From NCBI GenBank assembly GCA_000733355.1, contig JNVV01000084.1:15264-79263 (forward strand): 64,000 nucleotides of DNA, written 5' to 3'. The notes beneath the pieces were generated by a model, which was given only the letters and a program-made list of their open reading frames with translations, had not been told where the DNA came from and did not search any database. Positions 30,658 to 42,011 of this stretch are shown piece by piece. Position 1 is the first letter of the stretch; every line of letters starts with the position of its first letter. Source of the stretch: Falciphora oryzae (taxonomy: Eukaryota > Ascomycota > Sordariomycetes > Magnaporthales > Magnaporthaceae). A program made the position numbers and the translations under genes.

Positions 30658-31753
30658 TTAAACTTTTCGTTTAGGCCGCTTCCGCTTAAAGCATTCCATA
30701 AAAAAGGCCATGACCACACGACATCGCCCCGCGTGGAGGAGAGTTGGCGTGCTTCTACTCTTCCAGGTTTGACCTAGCGTTCCATGTGGGCGGCATTGGA
30801 AGGGACGCCGCAAGGGCGTGGGGCTGGTCTGGAGGCATGGTGCCCAGAGGCTTATGCCCAGAAGCGGCTGGTACGACATTTCGATGGAAGGGGAGTTAAA
30901 ACTCGTGCCCCTCATGTTCTCGCACGTTGGGGATAATGGATGCAGTTTGCTCCAAGGCTCGCGGGCGACAAGAAGGTTTGGAATGGTATTGGGTATATTA
31001 GATCGTAGGGAACGGCCGGGGATGGGCGTGTGTGGGCGAAACGCCGACGCGGAAACCGCATGGGCTTGCGTGACATCCTTTGCTTTGCCGGTGCCCGGAA
31101 AGACCGAGCTAAACCTGGCCGACATTGGCGGGCGGACGGGCTCCCTTACAAAGGCCAGCCGACTCTCCTCCAGGTGGAGGCTATCGTTGAGGCTTGTGTC
31201 CCTGCCAGGCTCCGGTGCTTGGATGTCAAAGGCCGAACTGTGACTGGCTGCCAGGGAATCGATCTGCGAAGGCCTGTCGTCCATCGCAGGTGCCAAGTGC
31301 GCGACCACGACGGCAGTCGGGTTCCGGACCTCGGCCTCGACCTCACCGAAGCGATGGGCCGAATTTTCTACCCGCTGTCCCAGCCCCCGGAAGCGCGCCA
31401 GAAACGCCGACTCGGCCAGCGCGGTTTGGCGTTCGAGTTCGTCCGCGCGCTTTCCGGGGGCTTCGGCTCGTATCTCCAACTCCCGGAGGCGTCCTTCGGG
31501 ACTCTTTCTGCCCAGCATGAAGTGGCGTTTGAGTTTGCTCGCCCACTTATAGCGCCCAGATTTGGATGTGTCCAGGAGCTTACCGACGTCGGCCGGTTCT
31601 ATAATCAATGAATGGACGGCAAGTGTTAGAACAGCTTCCGGGGTTTACACAAGTATAGAAGTGGGGGGAGGCTATGAGGGCTTCCTTACCGGGAACTGTG
31701 GTCTCCGTGTTGGTGGTGTCTTGAGGAGGGATGTATCGGCTGACACACCACAT
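30658..31753 (-). CDS. Two-exon coiled-coil protein of unknown function
   Basis: Exon 1 is 31753-31690 from an ATG (MWCVSRYIPPQDTT). The intron 31689-31599 has donor GTAAGG, branch-like TCTAACAC and acceptor TTATAG. Exon 2 (31598-30658) continues in phase, giving 334 residues. Residues about 35-100 are a charged helical stretch (KLKRHFMLGRKSPEGRLRELEIRAEA, then ELERQTALAESAFLARF) likely to form a coiled coil. The rest is Pro/Ser-rich with a very basic end (MECFKRKRPKRKV) that could be a nuclear signal. The frame extends 5' of the ATG to a possible splice acceptor near 31826, so an earlier exon may exist. No family recognised. Confidence 0.55.
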
Positions 31754-31827
31754 CTCGCGTACTTCCTGCCGGCTGACCTGCTCCCCAAGCTCTCCCGAGG
31801 GCAGGGTTTTGAACAACGCTTTGCTAA

Positions 31828-34367
31828 AGGAGAGCTAAAGCGCGGGGGGGAAAAGGGGGCTTGTTTGGAAAAATCACCAAGCAGGAGAAGGTTGGGGAGG
31901 GCTCGTTTGCAGTCGACGCGGAGATAGACGGTAGGTTGTGTGGGAAATGATGGAGAGTAGGCTGTTGGGGCGGGGTGGGCAGCCACTCCGAGGGAGCGGC
32001 GGATATGCAAAATACACTGCTTTATCATGGCCCACGGCGATGGCTGCTGGAAAGGCTCGGTGGGAGCAGCGGCGCTCGCAAAAAAGAAACCTTTACGGCT
32101 TTCGCTCTGCTATGTGGAAGACACGGCCATCCGGGAGGCACGTAATTCGCTACCTTCAAAGCAGAACACGGCAAGGCACAGGTGTCCCTGTAGCGGCCGG
32201 GCTGTTTGAGCAGACCGACGGATTGGCGCCGACACTAGCCCATGCATCATGTCGATCCATCTATATGTTAGTGTCAAGCAGGAACGAAGGGGTGGTAACA
32301 GATTCGCATCTGTCTATTTGGGGTTGATGATTGGGAAGCGACTAAGGCCGAAGCTGGGCGCACAAGCCTGGACAGCAGTCGGTGCGTGGCATATGTCCCA
32401 GCACCACGGAATATTGATCATTTTCTTAAGCCGACTTCCACGGAGGGCCAAGCCATTATTCGTGACCACCCTGCCGTGCTGCCAGGCGCGAAGAGCAGCA
32501 GCGGATTAGCACACAGGGTCCAACACTCCCCGAGTGCAGGGGCGGCTCCTGGCCGAGGTGTTGCGGGCCACTCAATGGTGGCCAACCAGCGGACAGCAGC
32601 CAGCTCTCGCAGTTTGGGATGCAGTGTTCCGGGCCTGCCTGACGACCAGCACTGCCCACTTTCGCATGGCTTACATGGGACCACCAGGACGGCAAAAGAA
32701 AGCCGCCAAAGGAATGACGGCCAAGGAGACACATCCCATTCGAGTATAAGTTGTCTTGCCCCAGTAGGATTCGAGGCTCAGCTCCTGAAGCTGGAGCATG
32801 CATTTTTCCAGCATCCACGACCCGGCCTGGGCTACAAGACCAGTGGCTATCGGTGCTCGCGTCTGCCTGCGGCGCTGAGGCTAGCATGTACCACGGGGGT
32901 GGCTCGTGGAGTGGCGGGATGTTGCTGCTGTTGCAGGAACTAGTCGAGAGATCGACTTGGACGTCGCCGATAAAGATACGCATTGTGTCCACCGCCTTGG
33001 ATAGTTGCCACTTGATGACTCCTAGCCTGTCTTGATCGCCTCGCCGAGCAGGCGGCCCAGAGTTGCAGCGCGTGCTACCCCTTTTTCTAGTCCCCGGCCG
33101 CTCGTGGAGCGCGTTTGTGGGATTCGTTTTCGACGGGAAATGCCTCCTTTGGCTCACTCGTTCAATCAGCTGGAGCGTCAGTCCTGCTCGGGGCAAGCGA
33201 GGGATTTTCTGCATTTGGCGCTCTCATTTCCCGTCCGTGGCCTCGAAGCGCCCCGCGTTGGCCCGCCTTCCCGGCTCATTTGTCCAAGCACTTCGGCCGA
33301 GCAGCTGATCGTTTTTGGCTTTGATGGCCATGCTGGCACTTTTACTCGCCTCGGCATCGTTATGGCCGGCCACATATGCTCTTTTTTTGCCCTTTGACGA
33401 CGCCTAGTCCTCCCGGCTAGCTTCAAAGCTGATGGTTTTTATGGGATTATCTTTAACAAGCCAGACTGCAACTTTTCCATTTTGCACTCGAAAGCTGCAG
33501 CATGGATCTGAGCCCCGCCACGTCGGCCTGCTGCCTACTATCGCTGCAGCTCGAGTCCGAGCTGTCCTCGCCCAGAACCAGCCGCTAGGGCAATCTTTGA
33601 GGCGATCATGGCGGCCGTTTGCGTGCTGGAGGTGGCCTTGGTTGGGGTGCTCCGGTGTCGGTATTGACCAGAGGAGTTTTGGTGAGGGCGTTGTGTGTTT
33701 GGATCCGGATAGGGAGATCCGCTGACAAGCAGATAGGATGGGTACTCCATGGATAGGACGGAGTGTAAGATATGAGCCCAGATAAGGCGGCTACAGCTGG
33801 TGTCGCTTAATTGCAAGGGAAATAGGAGCTGGTAAAGGCTGAAGATGCGGCTATTGCTATCCCACCGCACACCACGGCGTCCACCCGCAACCATGGAAAT
33901 GTGGTACCGTCAAGCGACTGAGCGGACATCATACAGCATACACCTCGGTCATCGAGGCTGCGGGCGGCTTGCACCACCTGAGGGGTGCCCATCATCTTCT
34001 CTGTCGGGAAGCTTAAGCTGGGCGTCGGAAATCTGCTGCAGGAAAAGCTAAGTGGCCGGCGAACCAAAAATCAATGCCGCTCAGGCAGCAAGCGGCCTCA
34101 TGATAGCTAGGCAGCCTCGTGTGGCGTCTCCCAACCAGCGCAGATACTCGTACACAGCCAGGGGCATGCTGGTCGCACCTTGGCTGTCTCTAGCTTCTAT
34201 CACCACCTGTGCATGTCATGTCGAGAGGGGTGGCCCTCGGCGTATCTGAGTGGGGATTGTAGGCCTTTTTTTCCTGCCTTTTTTCAGTTTGTTTGTTTGT
34301 TTGTCCTTTTTATTTGCATTTCGGTACAATCAATAAACCTCTTTCCTCTATTTGGCTGCACGCCAGA
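31828..34367. other. 2.5 kb without a supported gene
   Basis: Fragments look coding but cannot be joined. Plus-strand 31866-31935 reads FGKITKQEKVGEGSFAVDAE and ends at a GTAGGT donor-like site. Minus-strand 33015-32930 reads KWQLSKAVDTMRIFIGDVQV. Both may be remnants of genes. No repeat copies were noticed. Confidence 0.3.
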
Positions 34368-35450
34368 TGCTCAACGACACACCTTCCTCGAACTTACCAA
34401 TTCTTAGCATTATGCTGTTAATGCACACTGCCGAATTGCATACAACTTCTTAACACCCGCCAATCCAGCGATCCAACACCCACACCACGCCCGCCAACGG
34501 CGCTGGCAACGGCAGCATGCCGTTGCTAATAGCCCCCCTCAGCCAATAGAGTGGCACGCACCCTCCTCGCCGGCCCGGAGGCCCGGAGGAACGCGTCGCT
34601 GCCACCCCGGCCCCCCAGTGCGTTAGCGCAACCGACCACGCCGTCTCCGTTGCGAAATACGCAACCCCCGTCAGGGCCCGGTCAGGGCCAGGAAGGCACC
34701 CACGACGGCAGCACCGGCACAAGTGCCCCTTTTCTTTCCTTTCCCCTCCCCTCCCACCCCCGGCCTACGCGCCCGCCCCTTAGGTCGGCCGCGGCGGCCG
34801 AGGAGGAAATTATTGCGAGTTATAGCCGCAAGTAACAACAAACGGCATTAATTTGCACAACCCTCGCCCGGTCTATTAGCGCCGGCATCGCCTCCCTTCC
34901 GCCGGAGGCACTCCACGAAGCAAATGGTTGGAAAACCGGCTTTTTGGAGTACGCAAAAGAGGCGCTGTTAGGCCAACCAGCCCCTATTCGGGGGGGCGGA
35001 AAGCCCGCCGGCGCCACCGAACCCAATAACGCGCCCGATTCGACGCGCCCGATCCCGACCACCACCTACGCGTCGGTGACCCGGGCGGCTTACCAATAGC
35101 CCCAACAACCCGCACAGGCCCTACAGGACCGTGCACCCCAGGCCGCCCGGGCACCCCGGCCCGCCCACGGGCCCCAAAGCCGACTTCCGGGTATTTGTTA
35201 GAATCCCGGAAGAAAGGCAGGCTTGGGCCAACCAACAAACGGGCTTTAGCATCCGCATAAGCCCTTGCCGATAGCAAGGACCTGCCGTTTACGACAGCCG
35301 ACGTCACGGAAGCTTATCGAACCCCCACTGGGTTCGTGCTAAAAGCAAAAACGGTAGATATCCAAAACCGGCTTTTGCAGCATCGATCCGAATTAGGCCG
35401 TTTATATAACGCCGAAAGGATCGAAAAGCCCGAAATCTGGTATAATTACG
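34368..35450 (+). mobile_element. Tad-like LINE, 5' UTR and ORF1 part (plus copy)
   Basis: Starts with CTTCCTCGAACTTACCAATT, the 5' UTR shared with four other fragments. ORF1 begins near 34517 with a Pro/Arg/Ala-rich N-terminus (PPRPPSALAQPTTPSPLRN, GQGQEGTHDGSTGT). Further on, after stops and frame changes, is the ORF1 nucleic-acid-binding block: FRVFVRIPEERQAWANQQ, then TEAYRTPTGFVLKAKT, LLQHRSELGRL and KPEIWYNY, the RIPE...TPTGF...WxxY pattern of Tad-clade LINE ORF1. It ends at about 35450, where an inverted second copy begins. No ORF2 follows. Confidence 0.85.
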
Positions 35451-36304
35451 CCGGCTTTAAAAGGCTTAACGCTTATAAGTTTCTTCCCTGTTTGGGCTTC
35501 GACCTCCTCCCAGACCAGGTCTTCCGCCACTGGAACTCTTTCACCGAGGCCGTTTGCCAAAGACGTGGAGCATCTGGAAATCACGCAGTTATACCAGATT
35601 TCGGGCTTTTCGATCCTTTCGGCGTTATATAAACAGCCTAATTCGGATCGATGCTGCAAAAGCCGGCTTTGGATATCGGCCGTTTTTGCTTTTAACACGA
35701 ACCCAGTAGGGGTTCGATAAGCTTCTGGAACGTCAGCTGTCGAAGGGGAAGGGGAAGGGGAAGGGGAAAGGAAGCTCCGTCGCGTGTTGCACGCTGCGCG
35801 TTCGGGCCTGTCGGGGCACCTGTGTGTTATGGCGTGGCGTGCCCTCTCGTGCAGCCTTGCCTCACAGAGGGTACTTGAGCCTCCAATTGAGCCAAAGTCT
35901 CGACTTTGGCTTAGTCGTCCTTTTGGTAGCAAGTGGGTGGAGGCTCCTACTGCCGAACCGTGACACTGTGCCGGTGCCGACGCCGATGTGCCTTTCGCCC
36001 TGCTCGGGCTTTGTAAGGCGCTGCACATTTTGTAAGGGGGAAGGCGTAGTTGGTTGCGCTGTCGCGCGCGGGGGCCGGTGCGGCAGCAATGCACTTCTCC
36101 GGGCAGGCGGGCCGCCAAGAGGAGCGTACTGCGCCACCCTATTAGCCAGGGGGGCCGTTGGCAACGGCATGTTGCCGTCGCCAGCGCCTTTGGTAGGTGT
36201 GGTCGTTGGTGTTGTGTCGCTGAAATGGCGGGTGTTAAGGATTTAAGTGTAATTTGGCAGTGTGCACTAACAGCACCATGCCAAAAATCGGCAGGTACGA
36301 GGAA
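35451..36304 (-). mobile_element. Tad-like LINE, 5' UTR and ORF1 part (inverted copy)
   Basis: Read from 36304 downward, it has the same 5' UTR, the same ORF1 N-terminus (MPLPTAPLANRVA, PPRATAQPTTPSPLQN) and, at 35727-35580, the EAYRTPTGFVLKAKTADIQ block, about 95% identical at DNA level to the plus copy. It continues with VAEDLVWEEVEAQTGKKLI, the next ORF1 block, which the plus copy lacks. The middle (about 35740-35990) is diverged and contains a short AAGGGG microsatellite (35742-35771). With the plus copy it forms a large inverted repeat. Confidence 0.85.
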
Positions 36305-36770
36305 GGATGGCGGTGGCCGGGCCGGCTTATTCGTCCGGGGTATCTAACTGCTTACCGGCCAGCAGTCTCCTTGTGCGTTCGGAATCGTTTCGGCTCGTAC
36401 GTCCGCGAGGCGAAGGCGATAAGGAAGTCAAAGGGCGGTCTGGTGGTGCGAGGAGGTTGGAGCAACAAAGTGTCGAAAAATGGCGCGCGCGAGGCGCGCC
36501 CTGGGCCGTAAAGGGTGCAGGCCTTCCCTCGACTGGCAATAGGCAGCCCTATACCATTGCGAGCCATTTTCTGCACCTCTAGCCCAGTTGCGTCGCCGTT
36601 GTCGTTGTTGAAAGGAAACGGACGAACGCGGGCAAAACAGAGCTAAATGGCCTGTTAGATAGAGCCCACATAACGATTCCAGCTCATTTTGGTGGAACCA
36701 GTACCAAAAATGGCCGTGTTCCTTAGCGGCACCCTAACAGTGGGTCCGACAGGAAAAAAATTTCGGGAAG
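36305..36770 (-). repeat. Dispersed repeat family C, copy 2
   Basis: Inverted relative to 21415-21865. Shared strings include TTGTGCGTTCGGAATCG, CCTTCCCTCGACTGGCAATA, TTGTTGAAAGGA and CTAACAGTGGGTCCGACAGG. It sits directly between two LINE 5' ends, with the junction to the first at about 36304. Confidence 0.75.
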
Positions 36771-36799
36771 GCGGGGGCTTAAGCGGAAGGTAGGGGAAA

Positions 36800-37160
36800 A
36801 GAAAAGGCCACCAGTACCGGTGCTGCCGCCGTAGGTGCCTTCCTGGCCCTGATCGGGCCCTGTCGGGTGTTGCACGTTCCGCAACGGGGACGGCGTGTTC
36901 GTGTGCGTGTGCGCTGAGATGCGCGGGGGCCGGGGCGGCAGCGGCGCGCTCCCCCGGGCCGGAGGGCCGTTGAGGAGCGCGTGTGCCACCCTATTGGCCA
37001 GGGGGGCCGCTGGCAACGGCATGCTGCCGTCGCCAGCACCGTTGGCGGGCGTGGTGCGGGTGTTGGATCGCTGGATGGGTGGGTGTTAAGGATTTGTATG
37101 CAATTTGGCAGTGTGCATTAATAGCACAATGCTAAGAATTGATAGGTTCGAGGAAGGATG
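36800..37160 (-). mobile_element. LINE 5'-end fragment (5' UTR plus ORF1 N-terminus)
   Basis: Read downward from 37160: the shared 5' UTR, then an ORF1 N-terminus (MPLPAAPLANRVAHALLNGP, TNTPSPLRNVQHPTGPDQGQ). It is cut off near 36800, where family C sequence begins. Confidence 0.8.
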
Positions 37161-37300
37161 GCGAACGCGGGTAAAAGAGAGCCAAATGGTTTGTTGAAAC
37201 CCACATAGCTACCCGACCAGTTTTGGTGGCCCGAACACCAAAAATGGTCGGGCTCCTCTAACAGCCACTAACAGTGGGTCCTGGGAGAAAGTTTTTTCAA
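37157..37300 (-). repeat. Dispersed repeat family C, partial copy 3
   Basis: Contains GCGAACGCGGGTAAAAGAGA, a near-perfect hairpin at 37213-37251 and ACTAACAGTGGGTCC, all counterparts of copies 1 and 2. The large central part of the family is absent. Confidence 0.7.
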
Positions 37301-37431
37301 GGCAAGGTAACAGTCGTACCTCGAAACAAATCCCCTCCTACCCCACCCCCGCCCCTTCCCAAACAGCTGGTCTACACATCACTGCTACGCTCTCTCCTCT
37401 GCCGAAACCCTCCGCAAAACCAAGATGAGTC

Positions 37432-38653
37432 ATGCCTGTGACCAGGTCTCAACGGCGCAAATTCGGCAGTCGTGCGGCTCCCGTAGCCGCGAGCAGTGCA
37501 GCTCCCTCTGTCAGCGATGCGAAACCCAACCTTGGCGGGCTGTTTAAATGGCTCCCCCCACGAGAAAATCTGAACCCCGAAGACTATGGCGCGAGGATAG
37601 ACGGCACCGACATGGACAAGGGCTGTTATGACCATCCAGTTGTGATTCTCTCGGCCAAGCAGGACCGTGGCGAGGTCATCGTGCTCGTAGTAAACATCTG
37701 TGGATCTGCCGCCAGTACACGCTCGTTGCTAATTTTGGAAGCAGATGACTTCCTTCGACGGGGAAACCCTCGAAGAGCACCACCGACTGAAGTCCAAAGA
37801 CCATATTAAACACCTCCAGAAACTCCACATACCCATCGCTCCTCTTCAACCGCACCCCCAGCCAGATCCCGCCCACACAATGCTCCTGAAAACCTCCGAC
37901 GGCCGGGCGCCCCGAAAAGGAACATATGTGAATACGGAGATGCGGCGGGTAAAGTTGAAAATACTGACGCCGTATTATGCCGGCCGCGGGACCCCTGAGA
38001 TGCGTCTCTCGGACGAATCCTTCCAAGCGCTCAAGGATTATATTCGAATCAGGGGCGGCATTCTGTCGCCTCGGAATGCCCGGGCGCAAGTCATCAATGT
38101 GTCATCGGCGGACGCTACACCGAGCAACATTCGTAACAGCCTCTTCTATTCGCACCCGCATGGCCCGGCTATGCATACAACCATCCGCCCTGCAGCTGAG
38201 AGGCAACAGCTCCTTTCGGGTCCGCCAATCTCATACGGAAGCATTTCGCCGAAAGACCGCCAGTTTAGCCCCGCAGAACTTCTCACGACAAGAAGCCTAT
38301 CGGCAAGACCCCGCGAGGGACAACTGCCCGTGTATCACTCCGCCGCTTACCACAGAGCTGATTCCTCCACTGGGCGACTCAGACCTGGAGCAGCATTGCT
38401 GGGTCATATCAGGGCGGTACTCCGTGCTATTGGAACCGGAATTATGGCGGTTCCCTTCGCCAGTGTCTTGAAGTGGGCCATTGCGATCGCATGTGTTGCA
38501 GCTCCTTTGTACGGAGCATATCGGCTTTGCTTGGTGCTTTGGGGGCTTGGAGTGTCTATAGTGGAAGCGATCGAGTCTTGGTGGGCCGGTCTCGTTGGTT
38601 TGTTGGAAGCGATCAAGTCTTGGTGGGACGGTCTCGTTGGTTTGTTGGAGTAG
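37432..38653 (+). CDS. Two-exon protein with C-terminal membrane segment and helix repeat
   Basis: Exon 1 is 37432-37689. The intron 37690-37744 (55 bp) has GTAAAC, branch GCTAAT and acceptor GCAG, and exon 2 is 37745-38653; together 388 residues. The splice joins GEVIVLV to MTSFDGETLEEHH. This gives a block (CYDHPVVILS, TSFDGETLEE, KGTYVNTEMRRVKLKILTPY, MRLSDESFQALKDYI) that I recognise as an uncharacterised domain of many filamentous fungi. The C-terminus has a hydrophobic segment (WAIAIACVAAPLYGAYRLC). It then has a perfect two-unit 14-residue repeat with unit EAIxSWWxGLVGLL, encoded by a 42-bp tandem duplication at 38563-38646. An upstream ATG at 37425 overlaps the start out of frame. Function unknown; membrane attachment is inference. 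Confidence 0.8.
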
Positions 38654-38996
38654 GCGCAGAATAGGTAGGCGAAAGCTGCCTGCTGAATCAATCTCACCGT
38701 TTGCGTATGGTGACGCTATGGGCCTGCGCCATTTCAATGCAGCCAGGCTGGGATCCGCGCCTTGACAATCCTCAAGCGCCGCTTGCAATTTTGCTGGAAG
38801 GCCTGCCTAGTCAATCGAAAAGGAGAACCGATCTAAGACTCCAGTGGCGTCAAGCCGGGAAGCGGAGGCCGTGTTTTCCCTCTGTGACTTCCGACGCGCC
38901 GGTCCTTTACACCTTTTTCGTCATCCGCGTTCGAATTTTGCACATACTAGAATGTCGCGATTCCCTCAACCAAAGAGCGTCTCTTGCACCAAGCTT

Positions 38997-40060
38997 CTAG
39001 CCTGCCCCGACACAGTTCGTCTCAATTCTCCCGCCTTCCCCTGCCCGCCTTCCCCTGCCCGCGTTCCGATCCCCGTACAACTGTGCTTCGTCCCCTTCAG
39101 CTTCCACTGAGCCAGGTAACTTGTTTCTGGGGCGTGCTGGCCCGGCGGTCTTATGGTCTCCTCCGAAGAAGGGGTCCAACGGGGGGGTTTGTGAACACCT
39201 AGGGTGCTTGGAATGGGATCCGTGGGTGGCGCTGTCCGATGGGAAGCTCGGCGTGAAGCTCGTCTCGACACTTGTCGCTGGGTCTTCGAGAGCGTCACAC
39301 GACACGGGTGACTGGCTCTCGTCTTGATCCTTGTTATCCTCGTAAAGACGTCGGCTGCAATGGGGTTTCCTGTGAATGGGTCGGAGAGGGGTGTCGTCGT
39401 CGACGCTAACGAAGCTCTGTTGAGGGCGCGGAGTAGACGGTTCGTCACGGACGCTCCGCGGTGATTGGTACTCCTTACAGCCCACATATACATTGGGACT
39501 GAAGCCTTCAACTGCCTGCACCACTGTTGTGCTTGCTAAGCTTTCTTCACTAGATGCCTGTGCTTTTTCGTTTGCTGTTTGGATAAAACCATCTCGGTAC
39601 TGCTTCGCCAAGCCCCGAGCGTTCCTGAATGCGGTGGCGCCTTTGATGAAGACTTCCCGGTTGCTCGTCATGGCGAGGGCGTCAAATTGGGTCATGTGGC
39701 GTTCAGGCCGGCTGCCCGGAATCGCTGGCGCGGTGAGGCGGTGGGCGTATATATTGAGCTGGCCGTCGACGTAGGTCGAGCTGAACGTATACGATTTCCC
39801 GTCATAGATCGGCTGGTCCTTGCCATAGTTCTGCAGGCTGTGTACCGAAGGCCCCGATCGCTCCGTCGTAGCGAGGCTTGTCTGTTCGCCACGGCTGCAG
39901 ACCCGCCCGCCCCCTTCAGTCCGACGAAGAAGTTCGGTGCCAGGATAGGGAGACCCCGGACGCCGGACACTAGACTACAGAGCTCAAACACCTCAGGCCG
40001 GCAGCAGAAGCGGCCAAACGAACCGGCGCGCATCGCAGGCCAAATCGCTTAATCCGGATG
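38997..40060 (-). pseudogene. Frameshifted copy of a conserved fungal family
   Basis: The order of conserved blocks is clear but spread over three frames. Near 39935 is LAPNFFVGLKGAGGSAAVA, then YDGAIGAFGT in a second frame near 39865, then SLQNYGKDQPIYDGKSYTFS, YVDGQLNIYAHRLTAPAIPG, HMTQFDALAMTSN and FIKGATAFRNARGLAKQYRD in a third frame down to about 39570. These match an uncharacterised family common in ascomycetes, whose members read PNFFxEAKGPDGS...YDG...YTFSSTYxDGQL. Two one-base shifts (about 39880 and 39848) break it. The C-terminal 160 residues are disordered. Either a decayed copy or a real gene with assembly indels. Confidence 0.75.
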
Positions 40061-40399
40061 CTCCTTCTCGCCCCTTCAGTGACATTAGGACAGTACTTAA
40101 AAGTAGTAGCAGCTAAAACGTACTTGTAGTGTCACGGGGTAAGCCGAAGGCCTGTACGAGGTGATAACGATGATGGTAAACGGTAATCAAGGGGTGAAGC
40201 CCTATATTACTATAGGGTAGATAGAACAACTTCGGCTTGGTTGTTGCAATCACCGGGTTGCCTCAACCAACCGGCCTAAGTAGCGTGGCCCCTGGGGCCC
40301 GGCCACGTGCCCTGAGTCCTCGGGCCCCCGCGTGGCGCAGCCTGCGGAGGGAGGCTGGGGCCCTCCCCTGTGGCGGCCCTTTTACCACGACGGCCTCCT

Positions 40400-40690
40400 T
40401 ACGCTGTCCTCCGGTACACTTACCGGCCGATCGCATCGCTACCACCCGCTGCGCTTACAACGCCCCGGCGTCTTTTCGCCCTATTTCCGATTGCCCGCTC
40501 ACCAACAAGGAGCGCAGGAACGCAGCCTGATTTCGTGCCTTCGGGTTTAATTTGTTAGCCGCCTCGATAGCAGCACTATAGCCTGGTGTAGATGAACTTA
40601 GGTAGCGCTGGCACGTCGTATGCCCCTAGGGAGGCAGGGAAAGGTAGATCCCGACTTACCGACGTTAAGTATACCCTCTCCCTCTCTCGC
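40400..40690 (+). repeat. Dispersed repeat family A, copy 4
   Basis: From CACTTACCGGCCGATCGCAT to the CT-rich end CCCTCTCCCTCTCTCGC. The A-box-like GGTAGCGCTGGCACGTC is present; the B-box-like part has drifted (AAAGGTAGATCCCGA). The GC-rich 5' part extends further, to about 40290. Confidence 0.75.
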
Positions 40691-42011
40691 ACTACGGCAC
40701 GCCATCCGCAAGAACCTGCCAGGGTCCAATCTGTGGGGTTGTCCTATGCACGCCTGCGATGACATAATTCTCAATGGCAGAGCCGCCTTCGGGGCAGGTG
40801 CCCACCAACTCTCAAGGTGCTTTGATATTCGTAGATTTGATCCAGCAGCATACGGGCAAGTATTGCCATTAAACAATTCGAGTGCCTGCAGCTCGATCTA
40901 GCGTCAGGTCCCAAGTGAACGACGGGGCGTGGAAAACAGACAGCTGCTTCCCTACACCCCCTCTCTCCTTCCCGCTGACTGCTCGCTGTTTGCCTAGCTC
41001 GTGCCTTCCACTCCGATACTGATTTGAAAATGCAAACTGCCGTCCCAACTCTTGTTTCCCTTTGCCCACCCCTCTGACCCTTCACCCCCTTTTGACCCGA
41101 AGCGCCTGGTGCCACCTTCGTCCAGCCCACTCCTTCCTCCTCCTGTTTGCTTTCCATCCCAACGTTTGCCTCTCCAACAATTATTTGCGCCCAATCGATT
41201 CTTGTCGTTCCATTTTTTGCCACTGGAGCAAAAGACCTTAATTATACACCGCGGAGCTGCCTGGGGACGAACTACGTGCTCAAAGTGCCTCGCTGTCAAT
41301 GCGGAAAGTTCTATCATCAAGATAGGGAGCACGGGGGTGAACAACCACAATTACTAGAAGACCAGAATGGCGGAGCAACGCACGAAACAACGCCGTATAC
41401 GTGGCGTGGCATCTGGGAAAGAAGGGGTGGCGTGGCAACGCTCCTAGCAGGCCTGAAAGAGCGATGCGTGGCCAGGATGACCAGCACAGCAGACGACAAG
41501 GCACGGAAGGGCAACGGCGCACGGCCAAGGGCTTTGTCGTCGCTGGCTGCCGGCTGGATACGGCCAGCCCCGCCGGCGTGCCTGCCTGCCTGCCTTTTCT
41601 CCCGGACATTCTCTCTTGTTCCTGGCTTTGTCAGGCTTGCAAAGGGGGCATGCTCTGTCGGGGCTCAGCTGTCAAGGCTTGGGCTGAAAGGTATCCTCTC
41701 ATCCTTTTTTTATTTGCCGTGCTTTGCGGCCGCTCTTGATTGGAGGACCAGCCAGCAGTCGTAGAAAGTCGGAGCGCTTTTTGCTCCTTGCTGTGCTGTG
41801 GAAACAAAGGAACTTCTAGAATGCCCTGTGCTGGCTGCTGGCGCGCATAATACAACCATAGGCAGATAGAAAAGCAGTGCCGATGATTGGCTTACAGGAG
41901 ACGTTGGGTGGCGGCGGAGACAGCAGCCTGCTTGGACAAACAGACCGTGGCTGTTTCTCCCTCGCCTTCATAAGTGGGATTGGTGCCGGTGGCAGCCCAG
42001 TCCTAACACAA
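40691..42011. other. 1.3 kb with nothing recognised
   Basis: Several long open frames on both strands (for example 41147-41764 +) have no domain and conflicting composition. None is supported. Confidence 0.4.

Noticed and set aside
31754..31816. N-terminal extension of the coiled-coil protein (FKTLPSGELGEQVS)
   Set aside because: It begins at TTG, not ATG. It may belong to an upstream exon, but I could not find the donor.
31866..31945. Plus-strand KVGEGSFAV resembling a kinase glycine loop
   Set aside because: Nothing kinase-like follows on either strand, and a stop lies close upstream; too short to support a gene.
32930..33430. Minus-strand coding-like fragments (KWQLSKAVDTMRIF and neighbours)
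   Set aside because: Fragments sit in different frames with no splice signals joining them and match no family I know.
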